Below are positions 46,880 through 55,849 of a stretch of 64,000 bases of DNA, piece by piece. Made by a program: the position numbers and the translations under genes. Below the pieces are notes generated by a model. The model was not told the origin of the DNA and searched no databases. It saw only the letters and a list, made by a program, of their open reading frames with translations. Positions within the stretch are counted from its first letter, which is position 1, and each line of letters opens with the position of its first letter. This DNA comes from Parcubacteria group bacterium LiPW_15. GTDB taxonomy: Bacteria; Patescibacteria; Paceibacteria; UBA6257; 2-01-FULL-56-20. The DNA lies in the NCBI GenBank assembly GCA_007375645.1, contig VMER01000001.1, positions 62,001 through 126,000 of the forward strand. Reading direction: 5' to 3'.

Positions 46880-48250
46880 TTAGAATATGTCCGGCGGCAG
46901 TTCGCGATGAGTGTCTATGCTCTTGAAGGTCGCGAAGTCCTGGTCAAATCTGAGTTGAAGGCTGCCGATAGGACCGTTCCTGTGTTTGGCCACATGGATG
47001 GTCGCGATGCCTTGTTCTTCGGGAAGAACATCCTGGCCTCCGCGGTCTTTGCGGGATATAAACATAACTACGTCCGCATCTTGCTCGATAGAGCCGGAGT
47101 CTCTAAGATCGGAAAGTTTAGGGCCGCCTCCGTAATCACGTTTATCTATGTCGCGGGAAAGCTGTGAGAGCGCTAAAACGGGCGTTTTTAGCTCCCTAGC
47201 CAAAGCTTTAAGTCCGCGGGAGATCTCAGTTATCTGCTGGACGGTATTATCCGAATTGGTACGGGGAGTAATAAGCTGGAGATAATCCACCACGATGAGG
47301 CCAAGCCCGTGTTCCACTTGAAGTCTTCTTGCCATGGAACGCATCTGGAGGATATTCATAGAAGGAGTGTCTTCAATATAGATGTGAGCCTCGGAAAGGC
47401 GATCCAGAGAACTTTGGATCATTTGGAACTCCACATCGTCGCGAATTTTTCCGGTGCGAATTTCCCAAAGCGGAACCTGAGATTCAGCGGAGATTATGCG
47501 ATCGATAACCTGTTCCCGGGACATTTCAAGCGAAAAGAAGCCAACCGGTATTTTTGCGACGAGTGCCGCGTGCCGCATGATGTCCAAAGCCATAGAAGTT
47601 TTACCGAGAGACGGTCTGGCTCCCAAAATTATAAGATCCGATTTCTGGAGGCCGGACAAAATATTATCCAGCTTCGGAAAGCCGGTCGGGACTCCGCGCA
47701 TGCCCTCGCCTCCGGCGTGAAGTTTTTCGATGCGCTCGTAGGCGCCTTTTAGTTCATCCTTTATATGGACAAAGTTTTTGGTGAGCGAACTTTGAGAAAT
47801 GTTCAATATTCTCTGTTCAATAGAATCCAAGAGGGATTCCACATCCTCTCCCGGATCAAAAGCGCTTTCCGTAATTTCCGCCGAAGTTTTAATAAGGTCG
47901 CGCAAAACTTTTTTCTCTTTAACGATCTGAGCGTAATGATCTGCGTGCGCCGCAGTTGTGACCAGGTTGGTTAGTTCCGCGAGATAGCCTGAGCCGCCCA
48001 CATCTTTTAATCTTCCCGACTCCTTAAGCGCATTTGCGACTGTCGCGATGTCTATCGGCTGATGCTTAATATAGAGCTCAATGATAGCCTTAAATATTTC
48101 TTCGTGCGCGGGACTATAAAAATCATGTTCCTCCAATACATCCGCAATTTTATGGATCGCGTTCTTGTCTATAAGAATACTCCCCAAAACAGTTTGTTCG
48201 GCTTCTATGTTTTGAGGAGGTATTTTGAGCGTCGGTTTTTTCGTTTGCAT
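46880..48250 (-). CDS. dnaB: Replicative DNA helicase DnaB
   Basis: 456 residues from ATG 48250 (MQTKKPTLKIPPQNIEAEQT). N-terminal domain with EAEQTVLGSILID, RecA-like domain with Walker A GARPSLGKTSMAL, arginine and Walker B regions FFSLEMSREQ and LIVVDYLQLI, and late SDLRDSGSIEQDADVVMF. It unwinds DNA at the replication fork as a hexamer. It starts 1 nt after the cysS stop. Confidence 0.97.
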   Translation of the reverse strand: MQTKKPTLKIPPQNIEAEQTVLGSILIDKNAIHKIADVLEEHDFYSPAHEEIFKAIIELYIKHQPIDIATVANALKESGRLKDVGGSGYLAELTNLVTTAAHADHYAQIVKEKKVLRDLIKTSAEITESAFDPGEDVESLLDSIEQRILNISQSSLTKNFVHIKDELKGAYERIEKLHAGGEGMRGVPTGFPKLDNILSGLQKSDLIILGARPSLGKTSMALDIMRHAALVAKIPVGFFSLEMSREQVIDRIISAESQVPLWEIRTGKIRDDVEFQMIQSSLDRLSEAHIYIEDTPSMNILQMRSMARRLQVEHGLGLIVVDYLQLITPRTNSDNTVQQITEISRGLKALARELKTPVLALSQLSRDIDKRDYGGGPKLSDLRDSGSIEQDADVVMFISRKDRGGQDVLPEEQGIATIHVAKHRNGPIGSLQLRFDQDFATFKSIDTHRELPPDIF

Positions 48251-48251
48251 A

Positions 48252-49619
48252 TCAGTCACGGACCCAGATGAAGGGTCCTTGGGGGGTATCTTCAATTGTG
48301 TATCCTAACGCATAAGCTTTATCCCTCAAAGCGTCGGACTGGATAAACTGTTTAGAACTTCTGTATTTGTCCCGCTTGCGCGCCAAAAGCCTTATTTTAA
48401 AAGGGATCCGCGGGGAGGGAAGATCAATGCCAACGGAGCCGAAAGCGGCAACCAGAGCCGTTTTAAGGCTTTTCCCGGACTTCTTCGAAAGACCATAAAT
48501 CTTTGGCGCTACTATATTCATGGTTTCAAAGACGGCAGCCAGGGCATTTGGAGTATTCAGGTCATCGTCCATGGCTTCTTCGAATTTTGCTTTAAATTCT
48601 TCGGCATAGTTTCCGCCATCCTCGCCGCGGGCGAGTTCCAGCTTCCTTACGAAGGCGCCGATGTCGGAGAGGTTCTTTTTGGCGATGGCGATAAGGTTTT
48701 CCGTGTAATCAAGAGGGGAGCGATAGTGATGCATAAAAACCATCATTCTAAAAAGTTCCGGCGGATTATCTTTTAAAAACGCATGTATGGTCACGAAATT
48801 TCCGAGGCTCTTGCTCATCTTTTGACCGTCCACGGTCAAAAAACCTGCATGTATCCAATGTTTAACAAAAGGTTTTAATCCGGAAGCGGATTCCTGCTGG
48901 GCTATTTCCGCTTCGTGGTGCGGGAATTTTAAATCTAGAGCGCCTCCATGAATGTCGTATTGAGGTCCGAAGAAATGTTCGGTGATAGCGGTATCTTCAA
49001 TGTGCCAGCCGGGGCGGCCGAAGCCGAGTTCCGTGTTCCAACCGGGTTCGTCGGTAGAGGAAAGCTTCCAAAGGGAAAAATCTCCGCGATTTCTTTTTTT
49101 GTCGCTTGTGTCTATGCGGGTTACGGCGTCCTCCGCCTGTTCCACGGTGCGGCGGGAGAGCTTTCCGTATTCCGGAAAAGTCTTGAGATCGAAATAATAT
49201 CCGTCGTCTTCGATTAGATACGCGTTTCCCTTCGCTATCAAAGTTTTGACCTGACTTACGATCTCCGCGATATAATCGGTAGCTTTCGCGTACATGTCTA
49301 CAGAATCTACTCCAAGCGAGCGCATATTTTCGAGATACGCTTTTTCAAACTTTCTGGAAATCAGATTCCAGCCGACACTATCTTCTTTGGCTCTTAAAAT
49401 TATTTTGTCGTCTATGTCGGTGATATTTTGGAGATACGTAAGCTTGTAGCCTTGGCTTCGGAGATATCTCGCGAAGATATCAAAAAAAAGAAAGGTTCGG
49501 GCGTTGCCGATGTGCGGATAATCGTAAACAGTCGGTCCGCAGACAAAAAGTTTGAGCGGGCGATTGTCCGATTTCTCCAGCGTTTCCTTCGCGCCGCTTA
49601 AGGTGTTGAAAAGCTTCAT
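48252..49619 (-). CDS. cysS: Cysteinyl-tRNA synthetase
   Basis: 455 residues. HIGH motif YPHIGNARTF, zinc Cys in LFVCGPTVYDYPH and further His/Cys ligands (HIEDTAITEHFFG, HHEAEIAQ), KMSKS as GQKMSKSLGN. Class Ia. Normal length. Stop of corA is adjacent; the operon is corA-cysS-dnaB-recR. Confidence 0.97.
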   Translation of the reverse strand: MKLFNTLSGAKETLEKSDNRPLKLFVCGPTVYDYPHIGNARTFLFFDIFARYLRSQGYKLTYLQNITDIDDKIILRAKEDSVGWNLISRKFEKAYLENMRSLGVDSVDMYAKATDYIAEIVSQVKTLIAKGNAYLIEDDGYYFDLKTFPEYGKLSRRTVEQAEDAVTRIDTSDKKRNRGDFSLWKLSSTDEPGWNTELGFGRPGWHIEDTAITEHFFGPQYDIHGGALDLKFPHHEAEIAQQESASGLKPFVKHWIHAGFLTVDGQKMSKSLGNFVTIHAFLKDNPPELFRMMVFMHHYRSPLDYTENLIAIAKKNLSDIGAFVRKLELARGEDGGNYAEEFKAKFEEAMDDDLNTPNALAAVFETMNIVAPKIYGLSKKSGKSLKTALVAAFGSVGIDLPSPRIPFKIRLLARKRDKYRSSKQFIQSDALRDKAYALGYTIEDTPQGPFIWVRD

Positions 49620-50504
49620 TTATAGTAGCCTCCGATTCTTGAAATAGTTATACAGCACTATCATTCCGACGACAACCAGGCCGACCACTATTTCAAAGCC
49701 GTTTTTCATTTCCCGGAACGGATTGTCTATCACATTCATATCTACCAGAGCCACAAACAGCACGAAGGGGAAGGTCATGAACGACATTATCGTGAAAGTT
49801 TTCATTGCGTCGTTGATGCGCAAATTCAAAAGCTGATTATTGGTATCTTCGTAATCCGTGACCGCGCTGCGATAGTCTTCTATGAGATCCAATATCTTTA
49901 TATGGTCGCCCAAGAGTGCGTCCATATACGGCCGGTTGGACTCTTCGTCTCCGAAGAACTTGGCGTTGGATATCAGCGAGCGAATGATCGGGCTTTGATG
50001 GCGGGAGATTATTCGATATTCGGAGATGTCGCGCTTAAGCCGTGAAACGGTCTGAAGAACGGTCCTTTCTTTATTTTTGAAAAGCATGGGCCCTACCGCT
50101 TCAACTTTTTCCCGAATATGGCGGAGCTGTCTGTCCTGATAGTTTAAAAGCGAAGAGAGTATGCGGTAGGTGAGGTCAAAGGAGCTCGAGAAGGCGGGGA
50201 AGTCTTCTTTTACGGATTTAAGAGGTTCCACGTCCTCATAGTGGACGGTTACAACCGTATCTTTGGTGATTATGAAGTCTATCTCGCTTCGCGTAGAAGT
50301 CTGTTCTTTGGGGTCAAAGACGGGGAAGTAGTAAATAAGATAAAGATAATTCCCATATACCTCAACTTTTGACCTTGCCGAGGGGTTTTCGAGTTCCTTT
50401 ACGATAACCTCATGCAGCCGGAATTTTCTTCGAAGGTCGTCAAGATTTTTCTTAGTCGGTCTTATGAGATCTATCCAGGTAATTTCTCCGAAAGTGCGTT
50501 CCAT
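49620..50504 (-). CDS. corA: CorA-type divalent cation channel with altered GMN motif
   Basis: 294 residues. Long cytosolic domain and two C-terminal spans (FTIMSFMTFPFVLFVALV and FEIVVGLVVVGMIVLYNYF). The pore signature YGMNxxxxPF is here VDMNVIDNPF, with Asp in place of Gly. The end KNRRLL is basic as usual. It should import magnesium. TATAAT with TGT in front ends 8 nt before the ATG. Confidence 0.9.
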   Translation of the reverse strand: MERTFGEITWIDLIRPTKKNLDDLRRKFRLHEVIVKELENPSARSKVEVYGNYLYLIYYFPVFDPKEQTSTRSEIDFIITKDTVVTVHYEDVEPLKSVKEDFPAFSSSFDLTYRILSSLLNYQDRQLRHIREKVEAVGPMLFKNKERTVLQTVSRLKRDISEYRIISRHQSPIIRSLISNAKFFGDEESNRPYMDALLGDHIKILDLIEDYRSAVTDYEDTNNQLLNLRINDAMKTFTIMSFMTFPFVLFVALVDMNVIDNPFREMKNGFEIVVGLVVVGMIVLYNYFKNRRLL

Positions 50505-50560
50505 TGATATTGATTATAACATTTTAAACACTTCGATACTTTTAAAATTCCAAAAATTAT

Positions 50561-50592
50561 AAAAATAGCCCTCGTCTTTTGGGGACGAGGGC
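50561..50592 (-). terminator. Terminator of the leftward pair 50603-51358
   Basis: GCCCTCGTC/GACGAGGGC, 9 bp, 7-nt loop, followed on the minus strand by TATTTTT. Confidence 0.88.
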
Positions 50593-50602
50593 AGGGTGCC
50601 GG

Positions 50603-50785
50603 TTACTTCGACGCGGGTTCGGCAGTCTCGGTCGCGGTTGCCGGAGCCTTCGGATCCGAAGCGTTCTTCGCGGGATTGAGCGCGAGCCACGCGGCGAAGC
50701 CGAGGACCAGGATTCCGGCCAAAAGACCAAGGACGAGGTGGGACGAGGCCTTCTTTTTTTCGGTGACGGACTCGAACACAGGCAT
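50603..50785 (-). CDS. 60-residue single-span membrane protein
   Basis: One span (LVLGLLAGILVLGFAAWLAL) and an Ala/Pro/Thr-rich tail (DPKAPATATETAEPASK). Ribosome site AAGGAAAAAGGAG just before ATG. Second gene after 50855. No family recognised. Confidence 0.6.
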   Translation of the reverse strand: MPVFESVTEKKKASSHLVLGLLAGILVLGFAAWLALNPAKNASDPKAPATATETAEPASK

Positions 50786-50854
50786 CTCCTTTTTCCTTCG
50801 TTGCGTTTCGTTGCAAAGGGTTAAGGTCGGAGAAGTAGCGGGGTGGAAATCGTA

Positions 50855-51358
50855 CTACTGCACGTACCAACCACCGTCTGGAGGCGAAGTATCGTTACTC
50901 ACCGCTTCGTTGGCGAGCCCATACGACTTGAAGACGATGGTGACTTTCTCGCCTTCGCGCCGCGGACCGGAAGTCGAGGTTATCGCGCCGACGACATCGG
51001 GAAGTCCGAGTATCGGCGGGTCCAGGCGGACCGTAACCAAGAGAACTCCGGCCCCCATGAGCGTAGCGGCGGAGTGGGTCGAGACAATCACGCCCGTTTG
51101 CGGGCCGAGGGACCGAACTTCGAGTCGCGGAACCTCGAAAACCTTGACCGCCAAGTTCTCATTCCGCCGCGTGTCGCGCGTCTTCCGATCTTCCCTCTGC
51201 GCGATGAGCGATGCGGCGAAGATGAAAAACGCAGAAAGGATCACCATGAACGGGACAATCTTCTTCGTCGGACGACAGAAGAGGACGCGGACGATGGCAA
51301 CGCACAGCGAGGTGACGCCAAGGAAGGTAAAGATCAGCGAAATGTTCGAAGGCGACAT
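50855..51358 (-). CDS. Hypothetical protein with two N-terminal spans
   Basis: 167 residues. Spans near 7-28 and 34-52, then a soluble domain rich in beta-like stretches (AVKVFEVPRLEVRSLG, GVLLVTVRLDPPILG). Ribosome site AAAGAAGGATAAA. A promoter TTGACT-16-CATAAT lies near 51450-51425. No family recognised; part of the SD-bearing class. Confidence 0.6.
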   Translation of the reverse strand: MSPSNISLIFTFLGVTSLCVAIVRVLFCRPTKKIVPFMVILSAFFIFAASLIAQREDRKTRDTRRNENLAVKVFEVPRLEVRSLGPQTGVIVSTHSAATLMGAGVLLVTVRLDPPILGLPDVVGAITSTSGPRREGEKVTIVFKSYGLANEAVSNDTSPPDGGWYVQ

Positions 51359-51536
51359 TTTATCCTTCTTTCTCGCGCAAGACGCGCGCAGATGTTTTCA
51401 AGGTTCGTTTAGGAACGCCCACATTATGTCGAATATCTAAAAAAAGTCAATTAGATTTTCCCGCCGCGTAGAAATCTAGCATCTGAGGGGATTGCCGGAG
51501 GTTCCGCGGGTGAGGCGTTTGTATTTTCCCTGTGGA

Positions 51537-51668
51537 GTTTTCCCGTATGGCGGGAGTCCTCGGAGTCCGATGAGCCAGGTCTTCGCAGGAATGCGAAGTC
51601 ATCGGACGAGAGACAGCGAGCAGTTTTCGCCGGGGAAACCGAATCGCGGTCCCGCCATACGGGAAAAC
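51537..51668. other. 132-bp structured inverted-repeat block
   Basis: Perfect 19-bp outer arms (51537-51555 and 51650-51668, GTTTTCCCGTATGGCGGGA and its complement) enclose a second hairpin, GTCCGATGA/TCATCGGAC with a nested CTTCGCA/TGCGAAG and a GGAA loop. No T-run follows on either strand. It could be a small RNA or a palindromic insertion element; the remaining 51440-51536 shows nothing further. Confidence 0.65.
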
Positions 51669-51675
51669 GTAGCCA

Positions 51676-51712
51676 TTGGCAGTCTTGACACGAGATTGCC
51701 AATGACTAGAAT
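51676..51712 (+). promoter_or_regulatory. CIRCE-like operator over the hrcA promoter
   Basis: TTGGCAGTC, nine bases, GATTGCCAA. Each half matches 7 of 9 positions of the CIRCE consensus (TTAGCACTC-N9-GAGTGCTAA). The nine-base spacer begins with TTGACA, the -35 box; the -10 TAGAAT follows 16 bp later at 51707-51712. Confidence 0.75.
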
Positions 51713-51720
51713 AGGTATAT

Positions 51721-52437
51721 ATGAGAGACCGGAGCGCAGAAATACTTTTGGCCGCAATAAAGGAGCACATTCATTCCGGAGAACCCATAAGCTCCGGAGA
51801 TCTTTACGGCCGTTATGATTTTGGCATCAAGCCGGCGATGATCCGCATGGAACTTTTGGATCTCACAGATCAGGGTTTTTTGGAGCAGCCCTATCATTCC
51901 GCAGGCCGGGTTCCAACCGACCGGGGTTATAAATTCTTTGCGCAGGAAATGTTAAATGAGGCTCCTGCCGACCCGCACTCCGAAATCTGGGAGACAATGC
52001 TTGCGAAGCATAATTGGAATGATTTTTTGGAGAATTTTTCAAAGACCATGGGTATGGCGGGAGTTTTGGTAGACGAAACTTTGCGCAATATCCATCGCGG
52101 AGGATTGAGATATCTCTTTGAGAATCTTGATCCAGCCGAGGACCAGGGAGAACTCGCGCAAGTCGTCGAAGATTTTGAGGATATCGGTTCGCATCTGCCG
52201 AAAGCCATTGATATGTTCGGAGAGGATTTCTGCGAGGTTCTTGTCGGGAGAAATCCGCTGACCTACAGCGACCGCCTTTCTGTGATGGCGGCGGACTACG
52301 ATGTGGGCGGTCGAAAAGTATTTTTCTTCGCCATCGGTCCCAAACGAATGGATTACGAAAAAACCGCTAAAGCTTTGAAAGGTCTCAAAGAGAAAAGCAC
52401 AAAGAAAAAAGCAATTAAAAAACATGGATCAAAATAA
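51721..52437 (+). CDS. hrcA: Heat-inducible repressor HrcA, short form
   Basis: 238 residues against about 340. The N-terminal winged helix is complete (AAIKEHIHSGEPISSGDL ... RMELLDLTDQGFLEQPYHSAGRVPTDRGYKFF, quoted in parts), with the signature SAGRVPT. The central dimer/GAF-like part is reduced. It should bind the CIRCE-like site overlapping its own promoter and be kept active by GroEL. It ends in a Lys-rich tail (KSTKKKAIKKHGSK). ATG 8 nt after the -10, leaderless. Overlaps grpE by 14 bp. Confidence 0.88.
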   Translation: MRDRSAEILLAAIKEHIHSGEPISSGDLYGRYDFGIKPAMIRMELLDLTDQGFLEQPYHSAGRVPTDRGYKFFAQEMLNEAPADPHSEIWETMLAKHNWNDFLENFSKTMGMAGVLVDETLRNIHRGGLRYLFENLDPAEDQGELAQVVEDFEDIGSHLPKAIDMFGEDFCEVLVGRNPLTYSDRLSVMAADYDVGGRKVFFFAIGPKRMDYEKTAKALKGLKEKSTKKKAIKKHGSK

Positions 52438-52972
52438 GCCTAAGGTGGACCCGAAAGATGAGCTCGAAGCCCCATCCGGGGAGATGCTCCTCGAAGAAGT
52501 AGACGAAGCAACGGATTTGAAAAAGAAGTTGGAAGACGTGGAGGCGAGGGCGGCGGAATACCTTGCCGGCTGGCAAAGAGCGAAAGCGGATTTCTCGAAC
52601 TATAAGAAAGATGAGAGCCGGCGTTTCGAGGAACTCGCCAAGTACGGTTTCGCGGATCTCATGAGGGAATTCGTAAGCGTTCTGGATAGTTTTGACCTCG
52701 CAATAACAGCCCTTGAGAAGAATGGTCCGGTGGAGAAGGGAGTTTATATGATCCGGTCGCAGATAGAGGACCTTTTGGAAAAACGAGGACTTCAAAAACT
52801 CGAAGTGGAAGTCGGTTCGGATTTTGATCCCAGGGTCGCGGAAGCGGTAGCCGAAACGGAATCGGAAAAAATGCCCGGGAAGATCGTGGAAATAATCGAA
52901 CCCGGATACAAACTGTTCGAAAAAATAATCAGACCAGCGCGAGTCATCGTTGGTAAAATAATCAATAAATAA
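52424..52972 (+). CDS. grpE: Nucleotide exchange factor GrpE
   Basis: 182 residues. Acidic N-terminus, long coiled coil (KKKLEDVEARAAEYLAGWQR), family signature around KKDESRRFEELAKYGFADLM and the C-terminal beta domain with FDPRVAEAVAE and KPARVIVGK-like IRPARVIVGKIINK. It resets DnaK. 2 nt before dnaK. Confidence 0.95.
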   Translation: MDQNKPKVDPKDELEAPSGEMLLEEVDEATDLKKKLEDVEARAAEYLAGWQRAKADFSNYKKDESRRFEELAKYGFADLMREFVSVLDSFDLAITALEKNGPVEKGVYMIRSQIEDLLEKRGLQKLEVEVGSDFDPRVAEAVAETESEKMPGKIVEIIEPGYKLFEKIIRPARVIVGKIINK

Positions 52973-52974
52973 AT

Positions 52975-54861
52975 ATGGCAAAAATAATCGGTATTGATCT
53001 GGGGACTACAAATTCTGCGGTCGCGGTGACCGAGGGAGGCGAACCGAAGGTATTGGAATCGAGCGAGGGCGTGAGGACCACCCCGTCTATTTCGGCGATG
53101 AGCAAGAGCAACGAAAGGCTCGTTGGAATTCTCGCTAAGCGCCAGGCGATAACCAACCCCAAGAACACTATTTTTTCGGTTAAGCGCCTTATCGGAAGGA
53201 AATTCGACGATCCGGAAGTCCAGCGCGATAAAGCCTGGTTATCCTATGATCTTCGAGCCTCCGCTTCAGGTGGCGTGGAAGTGAAAATGGGAGAGACCTG
53301 GTATTCTCCGGAAGAAATTTCCGCCTTCATTTTGGGCAAGCTTAAAGCTGACGCTGAAGCAAAGCTCGGAGAAAAAATTGAGGAAGCGGTCATAACTGTG
53401 CCGGCCTACTTCGACGACTCTCAAAGGCAGGCGACCAAGAACGCCGGAGAGATTGCGGGACTTAAAGTGAGGAGAATAATTAACGAACCGACCGCGGCCG
53501 CACTGGCTTACGGATTGAACAAACAGAAGAGCGAAAAAATAGTTGTCTACGATTTTGGCGGAGGAACCTTCGACATTTCCGTTTTGGAAGTCGGGGATGA
53601 CACCGTGGAAGTAAAATCCACCGGAGGCGACACGCACTTGGGCGGAGATGATTTTGACAAGCTCATTCAGGAATATCTGGTCGCCGAATACAAGAAACAG
53701 GAGGGGATAGATATCTCGAAAGACGCTCTGGCGCTGCAGCGTTTGAAGGAGGCGGCGGAACGTGCCAAGCATGAACTCTCGACCGCAACGGAAACCGAGA
53801 TAAACCTTCCGTATATTTCTTCCGACGCGAACGGTCCAAAGCACTTCCTGATAAAGATGACCCGGGCGAAGCTCGAATCTTTGGTTAAAGATCTTATCGA
53901 CCATTCCGTTCTGCTCACCAGAGAAACGGTCACTTCGGCTGCGCCCAAAGGCGCCGGCTTTAAACTTGAAGAAATAAATGAAGTTATTTTGGTCGGAGGT
54001 CAGACTCGCATGCCGGCTATCCAAGAAGCGGTCAAAAAGCTTTTCGGCAAAGATCCTCATCAGGGAATCAATCCGGATGAAGTTGTGGCCATCGGTGCCG
54101 CGGTGCAGGCCGGAATTTTACAGGGCGACGTCAAAGATATTTTGCTCTTGGATGTTACCCCCCTGAGCCTTTCTATCGAGACCATGGGAGGTGTCGCAAC
54201 GGCAATGATCCAAAAGAATACCACCGTGCCGACTTCCAAATCGCAGATATTCTCGACTGCTGCGGACAATCAGACTTCCGTGGAGGTTCATGTAACCCAA
54301 GGAGAACGGCCGATGGCGGCGGATAACAAAACCCTCGCGCGTTTCATTTTGGACGGCATTCCGCCGTCACCGCGCGGAGTTCCGCAGATCGAAGTAAGTT
54401 TTGATATTGATGCGAACGGCATCCTGCACGTGAAAGCCGTGGATAAGGCGAGCGGTAAGAGCCAGTCGGTAAAAATCGAGGCTTCCACAAATCTCTCGAA
54501 AGATGAAATTGAGAAATTCAAACAGGACGCCGCGAAGTTTGCCGCCGAAGACACGAAGAAGAAGGAGCTTATTGAAGTCAGGAATCAAGCGGAATCTATT
54601 TCATATCTTACGGAGAAGTCCTTGAAGGACGCCGGAGATAAAATAAGCGAGGATGTTAAAGCGTCGATAACCGAGAAGCTCGAGAACTTGAAAAAGCTTA
54701 AAGACAGCGAAGATGTTGAAGCGATCAAATCCGCTTCCGACGCGCTTTCCTCGGAAATTCAAAAAATAGGCCAATCCGGCTATAATAATAAAGATGGAGG
54801 AAACGGAGAAAATCAGCCCGGCCCAGATGCGGGGCAAGGACCTTCTGAGCCAGCTTCCTAA
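52975..54861 (+). CDS. dnaK: Chaperone DnaK (Hsp70)
   Basis: 628 residues, normal. IGIDLGTTNSAVAV, VPAYFDDSQRQATKNAG, FGGGTFDISVLE and VGGQTRMPAIQ in the ATPase domain; substrate domain from LLDVTPLSL with ATVPT-like NTTVPTSKSQ; Gly/Pro-rich tail GENQPGPDAGQGPSEPAS. Its last 68 bp overlap the next gene in another frame. Confidence 0.98.
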   Translation: MAKIIGIDLGTTNSAVAVTEGGEPKVLESSEGVRTTPSISAMSKSNERLVGILAKRQAITNPKNTIFSVKRLIGRKFDDPEVQRDKAWLSYDLRASASGGVEVKMGETWYSPEEISAFILGKLKADAEAKLGEKIEEAVITVPAYFDDSQRQATKNAGEIAGLKVRRIINEPTAAALAYGLNKQKSEKIVVYDFGGGTFDISVLEVGDDTVEVKSTGGDTHLGGDDFDKLIQEYLVAEYKKQEGIDISKDALALQRLKEAAERAKHELSTATETEINLPYISSDANGPKHFLIKMTRAKLESLVKDLIDHSVLLTRETVTSAAPKGAGFKLEEINEVILVGGQTRMPAIQEAVKKLFGKDPHQGINPDEVVAIGAAVQAGILQGDVKDILLLDVTPLSLSIETMGGVATAMIQKNTTVPTSKSQIFSTAADNQTSVEVHVTQGERPMAADNKTLARFILDGIPPSPRGVPQIEVSFDIDANGILHVKAVDKASGKSQSVKIEASTNLSKDEIEKFKQDAAKFAAEDTKKKELIEVRNQAESISYLTEKSLKDAGDKISEDVKASITEKLENLKKLKDSEDVEAIKSASDALSSEIQKIGQSGYNNKDGGNGENQPGPDAGQGPSEPAS

Positions 54862-55816
54862 GGCTCCTTTAATAACCGCGCCGAAGAATCTTGTTAAGTC
54901 CATTATCTTGGATGCGGTGATTGTGATCCTCGCGGTAGTTTCCGGAATTTTTTTCGCTTCGTATTTGGCCGGCCTAAAGACCCTTGTCTGGCCGCTTGTT
55001 TCCGTCGGCGTGTTTATGGCCTTTTCGGTTCTGGGCACTTTGCTTACCAATGATCTCTGGCATCGATTGTTGGTAATTGTCCTCGCGTCGTTGGGCTTTC
55101 TTGTGTCCTTCCTGGGAGCTCCTTTGAATCTCTTGGGCGCCTCCCTCGCGGTCATGATAATTCTCTTAGTCTGGGGAGAATATTTGAGCCGAGAGGATGC
55201 GGCAAATAGCGTGGAGATAAGATTCTTTCGCGTGACCAAACGGCCCTTAAGTAAAATGCTGACCGCGATCGCGATCGTCGCAATAATCCTTTACGTTCCG
55301 ACCTGGAACAAGAAAACTATATTTATCTCCCAGTCCACGTTTGATTCCATTTACAGTTGGTCCTCAAAGTTCGCGCAAGGATTATATCCGGAATATAAGT
55401 TGGATTCGGATCTTGGAACATTCGCGAGAAGCGTGGCCAAGAGCCAGCTCGAGCGCAACATGAATTTTTCGCTTTTGCCGACCGCCATAAAAGAAAAGAC
55501 CCTTAACGACCTCGGAGGCCAGATAGTCGGAAATTTAAGTAAGTTTTTCGGATTTACTTTGGACGCGAAAAACACTTTCGGAGATGCGATCTACGCGTTC
55601 ATCAATAAGTCCCTCGCGGATCTTAAGGGCAAATTCGGGGCAACGTTCATAACCGTTTGGGCTATCGCCGTGTTCTTGTTCGTGCGGGGTGTCGCCACGC
55701 TTTTCGGATATCTGGTTTCTTTCCTATCGTTCCTCATCTATCACGCGCTGATCGCATTTCAGGTGATCCGTGTTAGAACGGAGAACAAGCCGCATGAGAT
55801 AGTGGAATTCTTTTAA
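54794..55816 (+). CDS. Membrane protein inside the dnaK-dnaJ operon
   Basis: 340 residues; spans near 35-58, 62-80, 85-125, 152-170 and 285-320, with a soluble loop of about 110 residues in between (STFDSIYSWSSKFAQGLYPE ...). It begins within dnaK (ATG 54794, or ATG 54827 as alternative) and ends 34 bp before dnaJ, so it is made with the heat-shock set. No family recognised; a membrane quality-control role would be inference. Confidence 0.75.
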   Translation: MEETEKISPAQMRGKDLLSQLPKAPLITAPKNLVKSIILDAVIVILAVVSGIFFASYLAGLKTLVWPLVSVGVFMAFSVLGTLLTNDLWHRLLVIVLASLGFLVSFLGAPLNLLGASLAVMIILLVWGEYLSREDAANSVEIRFFRVTKRPLSKMLTAIAIVAIILYVPTWNKKTIFISQSTFDSIYSWSSKFAQGLYPEYKLDSDLGTFARSVAKSQLERNMNFSLLPTAIKEKTLNDLGGQIVGNLSKFFGFTLDAKNTFGDAIYAFINKSLADLKGKFGATFITVWAIAVFLFVRGVATLFGYLVSFLSFLIYHALIAFQVIRVRTENKPHEIVEFF

Positions 55817-55849
55817 TCGCAAAACGCGCTATATGTATCGGGGAACATA

